64,000 bases of DNA. Origin: Streptoverticillium olivoreticuli subsp. olivoreticuli (lineage in GTDB: Bacteria > Actinomycetota > Actinomycetes > Streptomycetales > Streptomycetaceae). The number at the start of each line of letters is the position of its first letter. Position 1 is the stretch's first letter. Of the stretch, positions 34,220-43,437 are shown piece after piece. The DNA is taken from positions 8,211,501-8,275,500 of the forward strand of contig NZ_CP031455.1 of assembly GCF_003391135.1 (NCBI RefSeq). Reading direction: 5' to 3'. A program made the position numbers and the translations under genes. A model generated the notes under the pieces. The model searched no databases and had not been told where the DNA came from. It saw only the letters and a program-made list of their open reading frames with translations.

Positions 34220-34882
34220 AAACTACATCATGTTGGAGGGGCGCGTGGCCCGCAGGACCCTGGCGCCGCATCGAGCGGCCGCGTGTGGACCGCACAGGAC
34301 GACGTGGTCGAGGTTCCCGAGGAACTGGGCGCGGAACTGCGGTCCATCCCCGGCGCCAGGTTCGCTGAGGCCGGTGCCCCCGCAGCAACACCAGCCGCCG
34401 TGTTCCTGCGGGAAGGGATGACGGGCCCGCGAGCGTGAAGCGGCGCGGCCTTCACCGTGGATCCGCGCACCAAGTCCGCAGCCAGACCCGCGTGCCCCTG
34501 CGCGTAGGCCGGCGGCTACGACTGCCGCCACGGCGGCGAAAACGGCCACCACACCCGCCTTCGCAACGTAGGGGCCGACCGGGTCTCCGATGCTCTGCGG
34601 ATCCCAGGTCGGCGTCGATGAGCTTCTTGCCCGGCTGGGGAGCCGATCTTCCAACTCGGCTTTGGTGAGCACCGCCTTCTTACCGTCGCGCCGTCGCCGT
34701 CGAGACAGTCTTCCGGCAGGCCGGGATCGACAGCGCCGTCATCGCCCAACCGCCGTACGGCTGGTACTACGCCCCGGTACCCCCGGGAACCGGAGGCGCC
34801 CCACGACCGCGCAGGCGGATGACATCGCGCACCACACCCTCGTCGGCGTGCGCCGATACGGCCGACCTGCGCGGTCACGGCA
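34220..34882. other. probable decayed coding DNA, no intact gene
   Basis: About 660 bp without a gene I can support. On the plus strand, pieces read like protein in shifting frames: DVVEVPEELGAELRSIPGAR near 34300; VDELLARLGSRSSNSALVST near 34610; VETVFRQAGIDSAVIAQPP then YGWYYAPVPPGTGG near 34705-34800; DDIAHHTLVGVRRYGRP near 34825. This looks like a gene or genes broken by several frameshifts. The minus-strand frame 34223-34672 has a plausible start but no recognisable domain. Confidence 0.4.
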
Positions 34883-35275
34883 TCAGACGCCCGGGCGGTA
34901 GCGGATCGGGTGTCCCTCCGGGACTTCCACCACCGCGATCCGCACCCCGTCCGGGTCCGCGATCCACATCTCGACCAGCCCCCAGGGCCTGGTCTCCGGC
35001 GGCTCCAGCACCACGACGCCCTGGCGGACGAACTCCTCGTGGGCCGCCGCCGCGTCCGCGACCTGGAACCACAGCTCCAGGCCGGGGCCCGGCGGCGTGT
35101 CGGCGCGGCCGGAGACCTCCAGGAACCCGCCGCCCAGGAAATAGACCGTGCCCCGCTCCGGGCCGGTTCCGAACTCCCGGTAGACCGCGAGCCCCAGTGC
35201 CCGGCCGTAGAAGTCCCGGGACCGCTCCGGATCGGTGGGCCGCAGTAGCACCCTGCTGCTCAGTACATGCACCAT
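34883..35275 (-). CDS. VOC (glyoxalase/bleomycin-resistance) family protein
   Basis: A 130-residue protein with the paired beta-alpha-beta-beta-beta units of the vicinal oxygen chelate fold: SSRVLLRPTDPERSRDFYGR in the first half, and LELWFQVADAAAAHEEFVRQ and MWIADPDGVRIAVVEVPEG in the second. Members bind a divalent metal or small aromatic compounds. ATG 35275 is the start; the ligand cannot be inferred. Confidence 0.85.
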   Translation of the reverse strand: MVHVLSSRVLLRPTDPERSRDFYGRALGLAVYREFGTGPERGTVYFLGGGFLEVSGRADTPPGPGLELWFQVADAAAAHEEFVRQGVVVLEPPETRPWGLVEMWIADPDGVRIAVVEVPEGHPIRYRPGV

Positions 35276-35353
35276 GACCGCGACTGTACGCAGAGCTGAT
35301 CGGGTTAGTGTTCGTATGCAGCCAAAGCGTACGGAGAGGATCACACGGAGACC

Positions 35354-35902
35354 ATGGAGACAGCCAGCAGCCGCACCGCAGAGCCGGTTTTCCGGGCAGC
35401 GACCATCGCCGACGTGCCCGACCTCGTGGCGCTCGTCGAGTCGGCCTACCGCGGTGACGACAGCCGTGCCGGGTGGACGACCGAGGCGGATCTGCTGGAC
35501 GGCCAGCGGACCGACCCCGAGGGCGTCAAGGCCGTGGTGACGGACGAGAACAGCCGACTTCTGGTGGTGGAGTGCGAGGGCGAGACCGTCGCCTGCTGCC
35601 AGCTCGAACACCGGGGCACGCACGCCTACTTCGGGATGTTCGCGGTCCGTCCGACGATGCAGGGCGCCGGGCTCGGCAAGGTGGTCATCGCCGAGGCCGA
35701 GCGGGTCGTGCGCGCCGAGTGGGGCGCACGTGAGATGCACATGACCGTCATCCGGCAGCGTGACGACCTGATCGCCTGGTACGAGCGCCGCGGCTACCGC
35801 CGCACCGGTCAGATGTCCCCCTTCCCGTACGGTGACGAGCGCTTCGGCATCCCGCAGCGCGACGACCTCGAATTCGAGCTGCTCGTCAAGGAACTGCCGT
35901 AA
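35354..35902 (+). CDS. GNAT family N-acetyltransferase
   Basis: A 182-residue acetyl-CoA-dependent transferase. The acetyl-CoA loop is FAVRPTMQGAGLGKVVIAEA (Q-G-A-G-L-G, about residue 105), followed by MHMTVIRQRDDLIAWYERRG and YRRTGQ, the usual motif B region. GGAG precedes the ATG. It is divergent from the VOC gene and closed by a perfect palindrome. The substrate is unknown. Confidence 0.88.
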   Translation: METASSRTAEPVFRAATIADVPDLVALVESAYRGDDSRAGWTTEADLLDGQRTDPEGVKAVVTDENSRLLVVECEGETVACCQLEHRGTHAYFGMFAVRPTMQGAGLGKVVIAEAERVVRAEWGAREMHMTVIRQRDDLIAWYERRGYRRTGQMSPFPYGDERFGIPQRDDLEFELLVKELP

Positions 35903-35918
35903 CGCGGCAGATGCGATG

Positions 35919-35950
35919 TAAGGGGCGTCGACCCGGGTCGACGCCCCTTA
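35919..35950. terminator. 32-bp perfect palindrome between convergent genes
   Basis: TAAGGGGCGTCGACCC and its exact complement (35919-35950) form an uninterrupted palindrome that ends both the GNAT gene and the converging ABC operon. Confidence 0.8.
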
Positions 35951-35970
35951 CTCATCGGCTCCTCGCGCGG

Positions 35971-36735
35971 CTACAGCCGGCCCGCCTCGACCAGCCGCCG
36001 CAGGAAGCGCCGCGTGCGCTCCTCCCGCGGCTCGCCGAAGACCTCGGCGGGCGTGCCGCGCTCCAGCACCACACCGCCGTCCAGGAAACACACCTGGTCG
36101 GCGACGTCCCGGGCGAACCCCATCTCGTGCGTGGCGAGAACCATGGTCATGCCCTCCTCCTTGAGATCGCGCACGACGCCCAGCACCTCACCGACCAGTT
36201 CCGGGTCGAGGGCGGCGGTGATCTCGTCGAGCAGCAGCAGCCGGGGCCGCCCCGCAAGGGCCCGTACGATCGCCACACGCTGCTGCTGGCCGCCGCTGAG
36301 CCGGTCCGGGTACTCATCCGCCCTGCCGCCCAGGCCGAGCCGCTCCAGGAGCTCCCGCGCCCGCTCCTCGGCCTCGGCGCGCGGCACACCGTGCACCCTG
36401 CGCGGGGCGAGCGTGATGTTGTCGAGCACGGTCATGTGGGGGAAGAGGTTGTAGGCCTGGAAGACCACACCGATCCGGCGGCGCACCGTGTCCGGGTCCA
36501 CGCGCGGGTCGGTGATCTCCTCGCCGTCGAGGAAGATCGCGCCGTCGTCGATCTCCTCCAGGAGGTTCGCGCAGCGCAGCAGGGTCGACTTGCCCGATCC
36601 GGATGCCCCGATCAGAGCGGTCACGGTGTGCGGGGCGACCTCCAGGTCGACGTCGCGCAGCACGACCGAGCGGCCGAAGGTCTTGCGTACGGCCTCCAGC
36701 CGCAGCACGGCCGCCGACGGTTCCGCGGTGCTCAT
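35971..36735 (-). CDS. polar amino-acid ABC transporter ATP-binding protein
   Basis: A 254-residue ATPase with Walker A GASGSGKST (about residue 43), Q-loop GVVFQAYNLF, signature LSGGQQQR, Walker B LLLLDE and switch His in VLATHEMGF. Family features (LRCANLLEEIDDGAIFLDGE, FLRRLVEAGRL) match GlnQ/HisP-type importers. Its ATG overlaps the permease stop as ATGA. It is the last gene of a three-gene operon with permease and binding protein. Confidence 0.93.
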   Translation of the reverse strand: MSTAEPSAAVLRLEAVRKTFGRSVVLRDVDLEVAPHTVTALIGASGSGKSTLLRCANLLEEIDDGAIFLDGEEITDPRVDPDTVRRRIGVVFQAYNLFPHMTVLDNITLAPRRVHGVPRAEAEERARELLERLGLGGRADEYPDRLSGGQQQRVAIVRALAGRPRLLLLDEITAALDPELVGEVLGVVRDLKEEGMTMVLATHEMGFARDVADQVCFLDGGVVLERGTPAEVFGEPREERTRRFLRRLVEAGRL

Positions 36736-37676
36736 ACGATCCCTCCCTGGGCCCGTCGGCGGTCCATCCGCGCGGTGATCCAGTCCGTGAACCGTGTCAT
36801 CGGGATGGTGAGGGCCACGAAGACGAGCCCGGCGACCACGTAGGGCGTGTAGTTGAAGCTCTTGGCGGCGACGATCTGCGCCGCGTAGACCGCGTCGACG
36901 GCGCCCGCGATGGAGACGAGCCCGGTGTCCTTCTGGAGCGAGACCAGGTCGTTCAGGAGCGGCGGGACGACACGGCGCACGGCCTGCGGCAGGACGACGT
37001 GGCGCAGCGTCTGTGGTCCGGAGAGCCCCAGTGAGCGGGCGGCGGCCCGCTGGCTGGGGTGCACGGACTCGATGCCCGCGCGGAACACCTCGGCGACGTA
37101 GGCCGAGTACGTGAGCACCAGCGCCGTACCGCCCAGCAGCACCGGGTCCGTCGTCACGCCCTGCAGCCGCAGTGCCGGCACGCCGAAGACGACCATCAGG
37201 AGGCAGATGACGAGCGGCAGGCCGCGGAAGAAGTCGGTGTAGGCGGTGGCGAGGGCCCGCAGGGGGAAGAAGACCGGGCCGCGCAGCGTACGGGCGATCG
37301 CTATCAGCAGGCCGAGCACGAGGACCGCCGCCCCGCAGACGGCCAGCAGCCGGAGGTTGAGCAGCAGCCCGTCGAGCACCTTGGGCAGCGCCTCGCGGGC
37401 GTAGTGCGCGTTGAAGAAGGTCTCCCGGGTGCGTGACCAGCCGGGGGAGTTGACGATTGCGAGGAACAGCGCGGTGCCGGTGACCAGTGTGCTGACGGCG
37501 GCAATGGCGGTGGTCCGACGCGCACGCACACGTTTGATCCGTTCGCGCTCCAGACGTCGTGCGGAAGGAATATATGCGTCCTGGGTGGTGGCGTCCTGAG
37601 CGGTTCCGTCCTGGCCCGCGGGCGTCTTCCGCAGGGCGTCCCGGGGCGCGTCGGCCGCCGCGTCCTCGGCCGTCAC
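36732..37676 (-). CDS. polar amino-acid ABC transporter permease
   Basis: A 314-residue membrane protein. A charged cytoplasmic tail of about 60 residues (unusually long, containing TAQDATTQDAYIPSARR) precedes the membrane helices. The permease loop SVHPSQRAAARSLGLSGPQT with the EAA-type pattern and DFFRGLPLVICLLMVVFG are typical of HisM/GlnP-type subunits. GTG 37676 overlaps the binding-protein stop as GTGA, and its own stop overlaps the ATPase start, so all three are translationally coupled. Confidence 0.9.
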   Translation of the reverse strand: MTAEDAAADAPRDALRKTPAGQDGTAQDATTQDAYIPSARRLERERIKRVRARRTTAIAAVSTLVTGTALFLAIVNSPGWSRTRETFFNAHYAREALPKVLDGLLLNLRLLAVCGAAVLVLGLLIAIARTLRGPVFFPLRALATAYTDFFRGLPLVICLLMVVFGVPALRLQGVTTDPVLLGGTALVLTYSAYVAEVFRAGIESVHPSQRAAARSLGLSGPQTLRHVVLPQAVRRVVPPLLNDLVSLQKDTGLVSIAGAVDAVYAAQIVAAKSFNYTPYVVAGLVFVALTIPMTRFTDWITARMDRRRAQGGIV

Positions 37677-38644
37677 TTGAGCACCGGCGCGTCGACGGCC
37701 TCGGAGAGCCAGGTCTTCTCCAGGCGGGCGAGCGTGCCGTCCTTGCGCAGGGAGTCGACGGCGGCGCTGACGCAGCCGGTGAGCTTGCTTCCCTTGTCGA
37801 GGACGAGCCCGAACTGCTCGGCCCGGCTGCCGGTGGCCTCGAACTGCCCGACGATCTTCGCGTCCTGGATCTCGGCGGAGGTGATGTAGAAGGCCGTGGG
37901 CAGGTCGACGACGATCGCGTCCACCTGGCCGTTCTTCAGCGCGGTCTTGGCGTAGTCGTTCTTCTGGAAGACGGCGGGCTGCCGGTCGGGCCGGATGACG
38001 CTGTTGACGACGTCCAGGCTCGTCGTGCCCACCTGCGCGCCCAGTTTCACGTGCTTGAGGGCGTCGGTCGTTGTGGCCTTGGCGGCGGGCGAGCTCTTGA
38101 GCGCGATGACGGCCTGCCGCACGTCGTAGTAGCCCGAGGAGAAGTCGACCGCCCGGCGCCGCTCGTCGCTGATGGAGACCTGGTTCAGGTCGAAGTCGAA
38201 TCTCTTCTTCCCCGGTGCGACGGCCGAGTTGAAGGGCACGGTCTGCCAGACCACGTCGGATGCGGCGTAGCCGAGCCGGTCGGCGACGGCGTAGGCGACG
38301 GCCGACTCGAAGCCCTTGCCACTGGCCGGATCGTCGTTCTGGAACCACGGGGCGTAGGCGGGCTTGTCGGTGCCCACGGTCAGCTTGCCCGCGGCCTCGG
38401 TCGCCAGCCGCCCCTTGGCGCAGGCGGCCGCGGGCGGCGCCGCGGAGGGTTTCGCGGAGTCGCCGTCGTCCTGCGGGGCACAGGCGACGGCCGCGGTCAG
38501 CAGCACGGCGAGGGCGGCACCGAGGCGCGGCAGGCGGCCGGAGCGGCGGGGAGCGGCGGGGCCCGAGGGCCGGCCGCGGAGGGCGGCGGCGAGGGCGGCG
38601 GGACGGGAAGTCGTGCGGCGTGTGCGCTGGTTGGCGACGGGCAT
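37673..38644 (-). CDS. ABC transporter substrate-binding protein (amino-acid type)
   Basis: A 323-residue exported protein of the SBP_bac_3 family. A long Arg-rich leader leads to a hydrophobic segment and a probable lipobox (TAAVAC), so it is likely a lipoprotein. The fold is shown by KLTVGTDKPAYAPWFQND, GKGFESAVAYAVADRLGY, FDFDLNQVSISDERRRAVDF, and GAQVGTTSLDVV with DAIVVDLPTAFY. It captures a polar amino acid or similar solute for the downstream permease and ATPase. No ribosome site is clear at ATG 38644. Confidence 0.88.
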   Translation of the reverse strand: MPVANQRTRRTTSRPAALAAALRGRPSGPAAPRRSGRLPRLGAALAVLLTAAVACAPQDDGDSAKPSAAPPAAACAKGRLATEAAGKLTVGTDKPAYAPWFQNDDPASGKGFESAVAYAVADRLGYAASDVVWQTVPFNSAVAPGKKRFDFDLNQVSISDERRRAVDFSSGYYDVRQAVIALKSSPAAKATTTDALKHVKLGAQVGTTSLDVVNSVIRPDRQPAVFQKNDYAKTALKNGQVDAIVVDLPTAFYITSAEIQDAKIVGQFEATGSRAEQFGLVLDKGSKLTGCVSAAVDSLRKDGTLARLEKTWLSEAVDAPVLK

Positions 38645-38983
38645 GGCGGGAGCGTGGCAGTGCCCGATGGGATCTGTCCAGGTCAGGCCATGGACCGTCC
38701 GAATAGCGGAAGACTGTTGCCGATTCATGAATTCTTGGCGCCCCCGGCGGGTAGCCATGAGGAAGCGCCCGCCAATGGCTGGAACCGGTCTAGGGAAGCA
38801 GCGGGCCGCATGCGCCGGACACGATGACGTGAGGCGCTTGAGACCGCCCGAGTGAACGCCGACAGGAAAAACGGCGGCGCGACCAGGGGGTCGGCAGGAT
38901 AATTTATGGCTGTCCCCCTTGAGCTGAAGAACCGCACACAGATACGGTGTCTTAACGCCAAGTTCTCCTGAGGAGGGGCAGTC
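38645..38983. other. divergent promoter region, ABC operon / DUF6421 operon
   Basis: About 340 bp containing the promoters of both operons. No gene, riboswitch or clear operator was recognised. GATAATTTATGG (38897-38908) is an AT-rich island that could hold a -10. Confidence 0.4.
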
Positions 38984-40381
38984 ATGACGGAAATCCTTGC
39001 GTCGACGGCGATAGCGACCGACGAAACGGCGGTGGGCCGGGTGATCGATCACCCGGCTTGGGCCACGCTCAAGGACGCCGTGGAAACGATCCGGCCGTGG
39101 CAGTCCCCGGACGGATCCATCGACCTCGAAGCGGAGGGCGCACCGCCGGGTGAGGCCGTCCGCGCCGAGATCGGCCGGGTCGTCACGGCCGTCGAGCAGC
39201 TCTCGGCGCTCCTGCCGCATGACGCCGCGTACCACCGGGCGCTCGTCGCGGACCTGCGCCGCTGGGCGGACGGCGGGTTCGCCGTGCCCGACTTCCTCGA
39301 CTCGCTGCTGGCCTTCCAGCCCGCCGCGCAGCGCGCCGACGACCTCCAGCACCTCGTCGTCTTCCCGATGTACACGCAGAACGGCAACCCCGACCGCAAT
39401 TTCGAAGCGGTCGTGCTGCGCGTCGTATGGCCGGAATGGCTCGCCGAGCTGGAGCGCACCCGCTACGACAACCCCCTCTTCCTCGGCATCACCTTCGAGG
39501 ACTTCACCGCCGGCTACGACACGAACTCCGCGGTCCTCTTCCCGGAGACCATCGCCGTCCGCGAGGCCCCCGAGCGCTTCACCTGGGGCGGCATCTTCTG
39601 TGACCGCGAGGCGGCCCGCTTCCGCCGGGTCACCGAGGCGGCCGTCGCCACGCTCGGCCTGGAGCTGCCCGCCGACATCCAGGAGATGATCGGCGACCAG
39701 CACCGCTGCCAGCAGGCGTTCGTCCTGTGGGACATGGTCCACGACCGCACCCACAGCCACGGCGACCTGCCGTTCGACCCCTTCATGATCAAGCAGCGGC
39801 AGCCGTTCTGGATGTACGGCCTGGAGGAGCTGCGCTGCGACCTCACGGCCTTCAAGGAGGCCGTGAAGCTGGAGGCCGACGGCTACTCCCAGGGCCGCGA
39901 CGTGCAGTACGCCGTCCTCTTCGACCGGATGTTCCGCTTCCCGGTCACCGGCGAGCGCGTGCGCAACTACGACGGCCTCGGCGGGCAGCTGCTCTTCGCC
40001 TACCTCCACCAGCACGACGTCGTACGCTGGACGGACAACACCCTGCACATCGACTGGGACCGCGCCCCGCAGGTCACCAACCAGCTGTGCGGCGAGATCG
40101 AGAAGCTCTACCGCGACGGGATCGACCGCCCCAAGCTCGTGCACTGGTTCGCCGCCTACGAGCTGGTCTCGACCTACCTCGCACCGCACCCCGGCTCCGT
40201 GTGGGCCAAGGGCCCCGACGCCCTCGACCTGACCCAGCCCCCGCGCAAGCTCGTGGACGACGTGCTTCCGGACGAGTTCCCGCTCAGCATGTTCTACGAG
40301 GCCCTTGCCAAGAAGCTGCGCAGCGTGATCGCCTCGACCAAGGGGATCACCGCGGCGAGCGAGGGGCAGGCGGCCGCGTGA
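38984..40381 (+). CDS. DUF6421 family protein
   Basis: A 465-residue soluble protein of a family conserved in streptomycetes but uncharacterised. It contains a histidine-rich block WDMVHDRTHSHGDLPFDPF (about residue 250) reminiscent of a metal site, and aromatic-rich regions (KQRQPFWMYGLEELRCD). ATG follows TGAGGAGGGGCAG, a strong site. It is followed at once by an SDR and a threonine aldolase, with a four-base GTGA overlap available, so it is the first gene of an operon probably concerned with a small metabolite. Confidence 0.8.
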   Translation: MTEILASTAIATDETAVGRVIDHPAWATLKDAVETIRPWQSPDGSIDLEAEGAPPGEAVRAEIGRVVTAVEQLSALLPHDAAYHRALVADLRRWADGGFAVPDFLDSLLAFQPAAQRADDLQHLVVFPMYTQNGNPDRNFEAVVLRVVWPEWLAELERTRYDNPLFLGITFEDFTAGYDTNSAVLFPETIAVREAPERFTWGGIFCDREAARFRRVTEAAVATLGLELPADIQEMIGDQHRCQQAFVLWDMVHDRTHSHGDLPFDPFMIKQRQPFWMYGLEELRCDLTAFKEAVKLEADGYSQGRDVQYAVLFDRMFRFPVTGERVRNYDGLGGQLLFAYLHQHDVVRWTDNTLHIDWDRAPQVTNQLCGEIEKLYRDGIDRPKLVHWFAAYELVSTYLAPHPGSVWAKGPDALDLTQPPRKLVDDVLPDEFPLSMFYEALAKKLRSVIASTKGITAASEGQAAA

Positions 40382-40407
40382 GCAAGCGTGAGAAGGAGGC
40401 GACGATC

Positions 40408-41169
40408 ATGAGCACAGCGACGAACGGCGACGGCCGGCTGGACGGCGCAGTCGTGGCGGTGGCGGGTGCGGCCGGACCGGCCGGGCGCGCGACCCTGCTG
40501 CGACTGGCCGAGGCCGGGGCGACGGTCGTCGCCTCCGACGCGGACGCGGCCCGGCTCGCCGAGGCCGTCGACGCCGCCCGCTACGCCCACGGGGGCGCCA
40601 CGGTCACCGGCGACATCGTGGACCTGCTCGACCTGGAGGCGACCCGCAACTGGGTGGACCGCACCGAGAAGGAATTCGGCAGGGTCGACGGCCTGGTGCA
40701 CCTGGTGGGCGGCTGGCGTGGCTCGGCGACGTTCGCCGAGACCGACCTGGCGGACTGGGAGCTGCTGGAGAAGCTGCTCATCCGTACCGTCCAGCACACC
40801 TCGCTCGCCTTCGAGGCCCCGCTCCAGCGCAGCGGCAACGGCCGCTATCTGCTCGTCAGCGCCGCCGGTGCCTCCAAGCCCACCGCGGGCAACGCCGCGT
40901 ACGCCGCCTCCAAGGCCGCCGCCGAGGCATGGACGCTCGCGCTCGCCGACGCCTTCCGCAAGGCGGGGGGCGAGAGCGGCCCCCAGGCCGCCGCCGCCAT
41001 CCTGGTGGTCAAGGCCCTGGTGCACGACGCCATGCGCGCCGAGCGCCCGAACGCGAAGTTCGCGGGATTCACAGACGTCAAGGACCTGGCCGAGGCCATC
41101 GTCGGCATCTGGGAGAAGCCCGCCCAAGAAGTGAACGGAACCCGTCAGTGGCTGACTCCGCAACCGTGA
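40408..41169 (+). CDS. short-chain dehydrogenase/reductase family protein
   Basis: A 253-residue Rossmann-fold protein. The nucleotide-binding loop is unusual, VAGAAGPAGRAT in place of TGxxxGIG; the catalytic YxxxK is present in AYAASKAAAE, preceded by LLVSAAGAS. ATG 40408 follows AAGGAGG; GTG 40378, overlapping the DUF6421 stop, is an in-frame alternative. It probably oxidises or reduces a small alcohol/ketone linked to the neighbouring threonine aldolase reaction. Confidence 0.85.
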   Translation: MSTATNGDGRLDGAVVAVAGAAGPAGRATLLRLAEAGATVVASDADAARLAEAVDAARYAHGGATVTGDIVDLLDLEATRNWVDRTEKEFGRVDGLVHLVGGWRGSATFAETDLADWELLEKLLIRTVQHTSLAFEAPLQRSGNGRYLLVSAAGASKPTAGNAAYAASKAAAEAWTLALADAFRKAGGESGPQAAAAILVVKALVHDAMRAERPNAKFAGFTDVKDLAEAIVGIWEKPAQEVNGTRQWLTPQP

Positions 41170-42239
41170 CCGCGACGACCGACGCCGTACGACGGCACGA
41201 CCCCGAGTCGCGCGGTTTCGCCAGCGACAACTACGCCGGGGCGCACCCCGAGATCCTGGCGGCCCTCGCCCTCGCCAACGGCGGCCACCAGGTCGCCTAT
41301 GGGGAGGACGACTACACCGCGCACCTCCAGGAGGTGATGCGCGGTCACTTCGGCCCGACCGCCGAGGCGTTCCCGGTCTTCAACGGCACCGGCGCCAACG
41401 TGGTCGCCCTCCAGGCGGCCACGGAGCGGTGGGGCGCGGTGATCTGCGCTGCCACGGCGCACATCCACGTCGACGAGGGCGGGGCGCCCGAGCGGGTCGG
41501 CGGGCTCAAGCTGCTGACCGTGCCGACCGAGCACGGCAAGCTCACCCCCGAGCTCATCGACCGGGAGGCGTGGGGCTGGGACGACGAGCACCGGGCGCAG
41601 CCGCAGATCGTCTCGATCGCCCAGACCACCGAACTCGGCACCTGCTACACGCCGGAGGAGATCCGGGAGATCTGCGACCACGCCCATGAGCGGGGCATGA
41701 AGGTCCACCTCGACGGCGCGCGCATCGCCAACGCCGCGGCGACGCTCGGCGTCCCGCTGCGGGCGTTCACGACCGACGCCGGTGTGGACCTGCTGTCCTT
41801 CGGCGGCACCAAGAACGGGATGCTGTTCGGCGAGTGCGTCGTCGTGCTGAACCCGGACGCGGTGCGGGCCATGAAGCACCTGCGCAAGCTGTCCATGCAG
41901 CTGGCGTCCAAGATGCGCTTCGTCTCCGCCCAGTTCGAGGCCCTGCTCGCCGGGGATCTCTGGCTGCGCAGCGCCTCGCACGCCAACGCCATGGCCGCCC
42001 GCCTGGCCGAGGGCGTACGGACGGTCGACGGCGTGGAGGTCCTGCACCCGGTGCAGTCCAACGCCATCTTCGCGCGGCTGCCGCACGATGTGAGCGAGCG
42101 CCTCCAGAAGAGCTACCGCTTCTACTTCTGGGACGAGGCGGCCGGCGACGTCCGCTGGATGTGCTCGTTCGACACCACCGAGGCCGACGTGGACGCCTTT
42201 GTCGCGTCGCTCTCGGCGGAGATGGGCAAACAGAAGTAG
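41148..42239 (+). CDS. low-specificity threonine aldolase (beta-eliminating lyase family)
   Basis: A 363-residue PLP enzyme of fold type I. Landmarks are FASDNYAGAHPEILAAL at the N-terminus, VFNGTGANVVALQAATERW, the PLP-binding Asp in VHLDGARIANA, and the Schiff-base lysine in LLSFGGTKNGMLFG. It cleaves threonine/allo-threonine to glycine and acetaldehyde. I use GTG 41148, which has GGAA upstream; GTG 41166 overlaps the SDR stop as GTGA and is equally possible. It ends the DUF6421 operon, before a perfect hairpin. Confidence 0.9.
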   Translation: MADSATVTATTDAVRRHDPESRGFASDNYAGAHPEILAALALANGGHQVAYGEDDYTAHLQEVMRGHFGPTAEAFPVFNGTGANVVALQAATERWGAVICAATAHIHVDEGGAPERVGGLKLLTVPTEHGKLTPELIDREAWGWDDEHRAQPQIVSIAQTTELGTCYTPEEIREICDHAHERGMKVHLDGARIANAAATLGVPLRAFTTDAGVDLLSFGGTKNGMLFGECVVVLNPDAVRAMKHLRKLSMQLASKMRFVSAQFEALLAGDLWLRSASHANAMAARLAEGVRTVDGVEVLHPVQSNAIFARLPHDVSERLQKSYRFYFWDEAAGDVRWMCSFDTTEADVDAFVASLSAEMGKQK

Positions 42240-42263
42240 GCGCAGAGGATCACGTATGGATAT

Positions 42264-42302
42264 GCGTCCGGCCGCAATGTCAATGACATCGCGGCCGGAC
42301 GC
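42264..42302. terminator. terminator between threonine aldolase and plsC-like gene
   Basis: A perfect 12-bp stem (GCGTCCGGCCGC, 42264-42275 with 42291-42302) between convergent genes. Confidence 0.75.
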
Positions 42303-42356
42303 GTCATTACGTTTCGCGATCTTGGAGCGGATCGAGGGGAGCCCCGATCCGGCCGG

Positions 42357-43085
42357 TCAGCGCCGCTCGAGGGCCGCGGCCTCCGCCGGGGTCGGCGCCG
42401 TGCCGCCGAGGTGGGCGGGGATCCACCAGGTGTCGTCCGGACCCTTGGGGCGGACCGGATAGGCCCGCTGAGCCGCCTCCAGCAGCTCCTGGACACGCCC
42501 CCGCACCCGCTCGGTGACGGTGTCCGCGTGCTCGGCCGGATCGGCGGCCATCGGCTCGCCCACCCGCATGGTGATCGGGATGTGATTGCGGCCCAGCTCC
42601 CGCTTGTGGCCCTTGGTCCACAGCCGCTGGGTGCCCCACAGCGCCATCGGGAGCAGCGGCACGCCCGCCTCCTGGGCGAGCCGGGCCGCGCCCGACTTGA
42701 AGTTCTTCAGCGTGAACGACTGGGAGATCGTCGCCTCAGGGAAGACGCCGATGATCTCGCCCGAGCGCAGCGCGGACAGCGCGTGCTTGTAGGCGTCCAT
42801 GCCGGCCGCGCGGTCCACGGGGATGTGCTTCATCGCGCGCATCAGCGGCCCCGACACCTTGTGCCGGAAGACGGACTCCTTCGCCATGAAGCGCACCAGC
42901 CGCTTGGCGGGCCGGGCGGCCAGCCCGCAGAAGATGAAGTCGAGGTAGCCGATGTGGTTGCTCACCAGGACCGCCCCGCCGCGCTGCGGCACGTGCTCGG
43001 TGCCCTGGATGTCGAAGCGCAGATCGAGCGCCTTGAACATGGAGCGGGCGGCACCGATCACCGGGGGGTAGACGAGTTCTGCCAT
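42357..43085 (-). CDS. 1-acyl-sn-glycerol-3-phosphate acyltransferase (PlsC-like)
   Basis: A 242-residue membrane-associated acyltransferase. The NHx4D motif is SNHIGYLDF (about residue 42) and the glycerophosphate-binding motif is the variant FPEATIS in place of FPEGTRS. It should convert lysophosphatidate to phosphatidate or acylate a related lipid. ATG 43085 gives MAELVYPPVIGAARSMFKAL, the usual N-terminus of the streptomycete form. Confidence 0.9.
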   Translation of the reverse strand: MAELVYPPVIGAARSMFKALDLRFDIQGTEHVPQRGGAVLVSNHIGYLDFIFCGLAARPAKRLVRFMAKESVFRHKVSGPLMRAMKHIPVDRAAGMDAYKHALSALRSGEIIGVFPEATISQSFTLKNFKSGAARLAQEAGVPLLPMALWGTQRLWTKGHKRELGRNHIPITMRVGEPMAADPAEHADTVTERVRGRVQELLEAAQRAYPVRPKGPDDTWWIPAHLGGTAPTPAEAAALERR

Positions 43086-43437
43086 ATCGGGGAAATCCTT
43101 CTGGGCCTGGGGAGGGTTCTCCCGGCTGAAGTTACGCGGCCGTAGGTTCTCGGCTCCCGGCCGATCGTGCCTGATCGCCCGGCCCGTGGACCAGCGAGGA
43201 CGCCCCGCGGGCCAGGAGATTCTCGTCACGTCGGCCCGCGGCGCGGGACGCTTTCCGGTACCGCCGAAGGTACACCGCGCACCCCGGACAGATCCGGGCA
43301 GACCCCCGCGGGAGCCGGCCGGGGGCGCGTTCGAGGGCGCGGCGGGAAATTTCTGCGGCCCCGGCGGCGCTGCAATCGGCGGAATACCATGGGTCCGCAG
43401 CGGCCCCGTGGACGTGGACGACCGCGGAGGGGCGAGC
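43086..43437. other. non-coding stretch upstream of thioredoxin gene
   Basis: About 350 bp. The thioredoxin frame stays open back to 43186, but without a ribosome site or conserved sequence, so I leave it out. Nothing else was recognised. Confidence 0.4.

Noticed and set aside
38780-38860. Possible riboswitch upstream of the DUF6421 operon
   Set aside because: Some paired GC runs exist, but no known aptamer core could be matched by eye.
37673-40189. The binding-protein frame extended to 40189 (838 codons)
   Set aside because: The extension runs antisense through the DUF6421 gene. The real start is near 38644, where the signal sequence begins.
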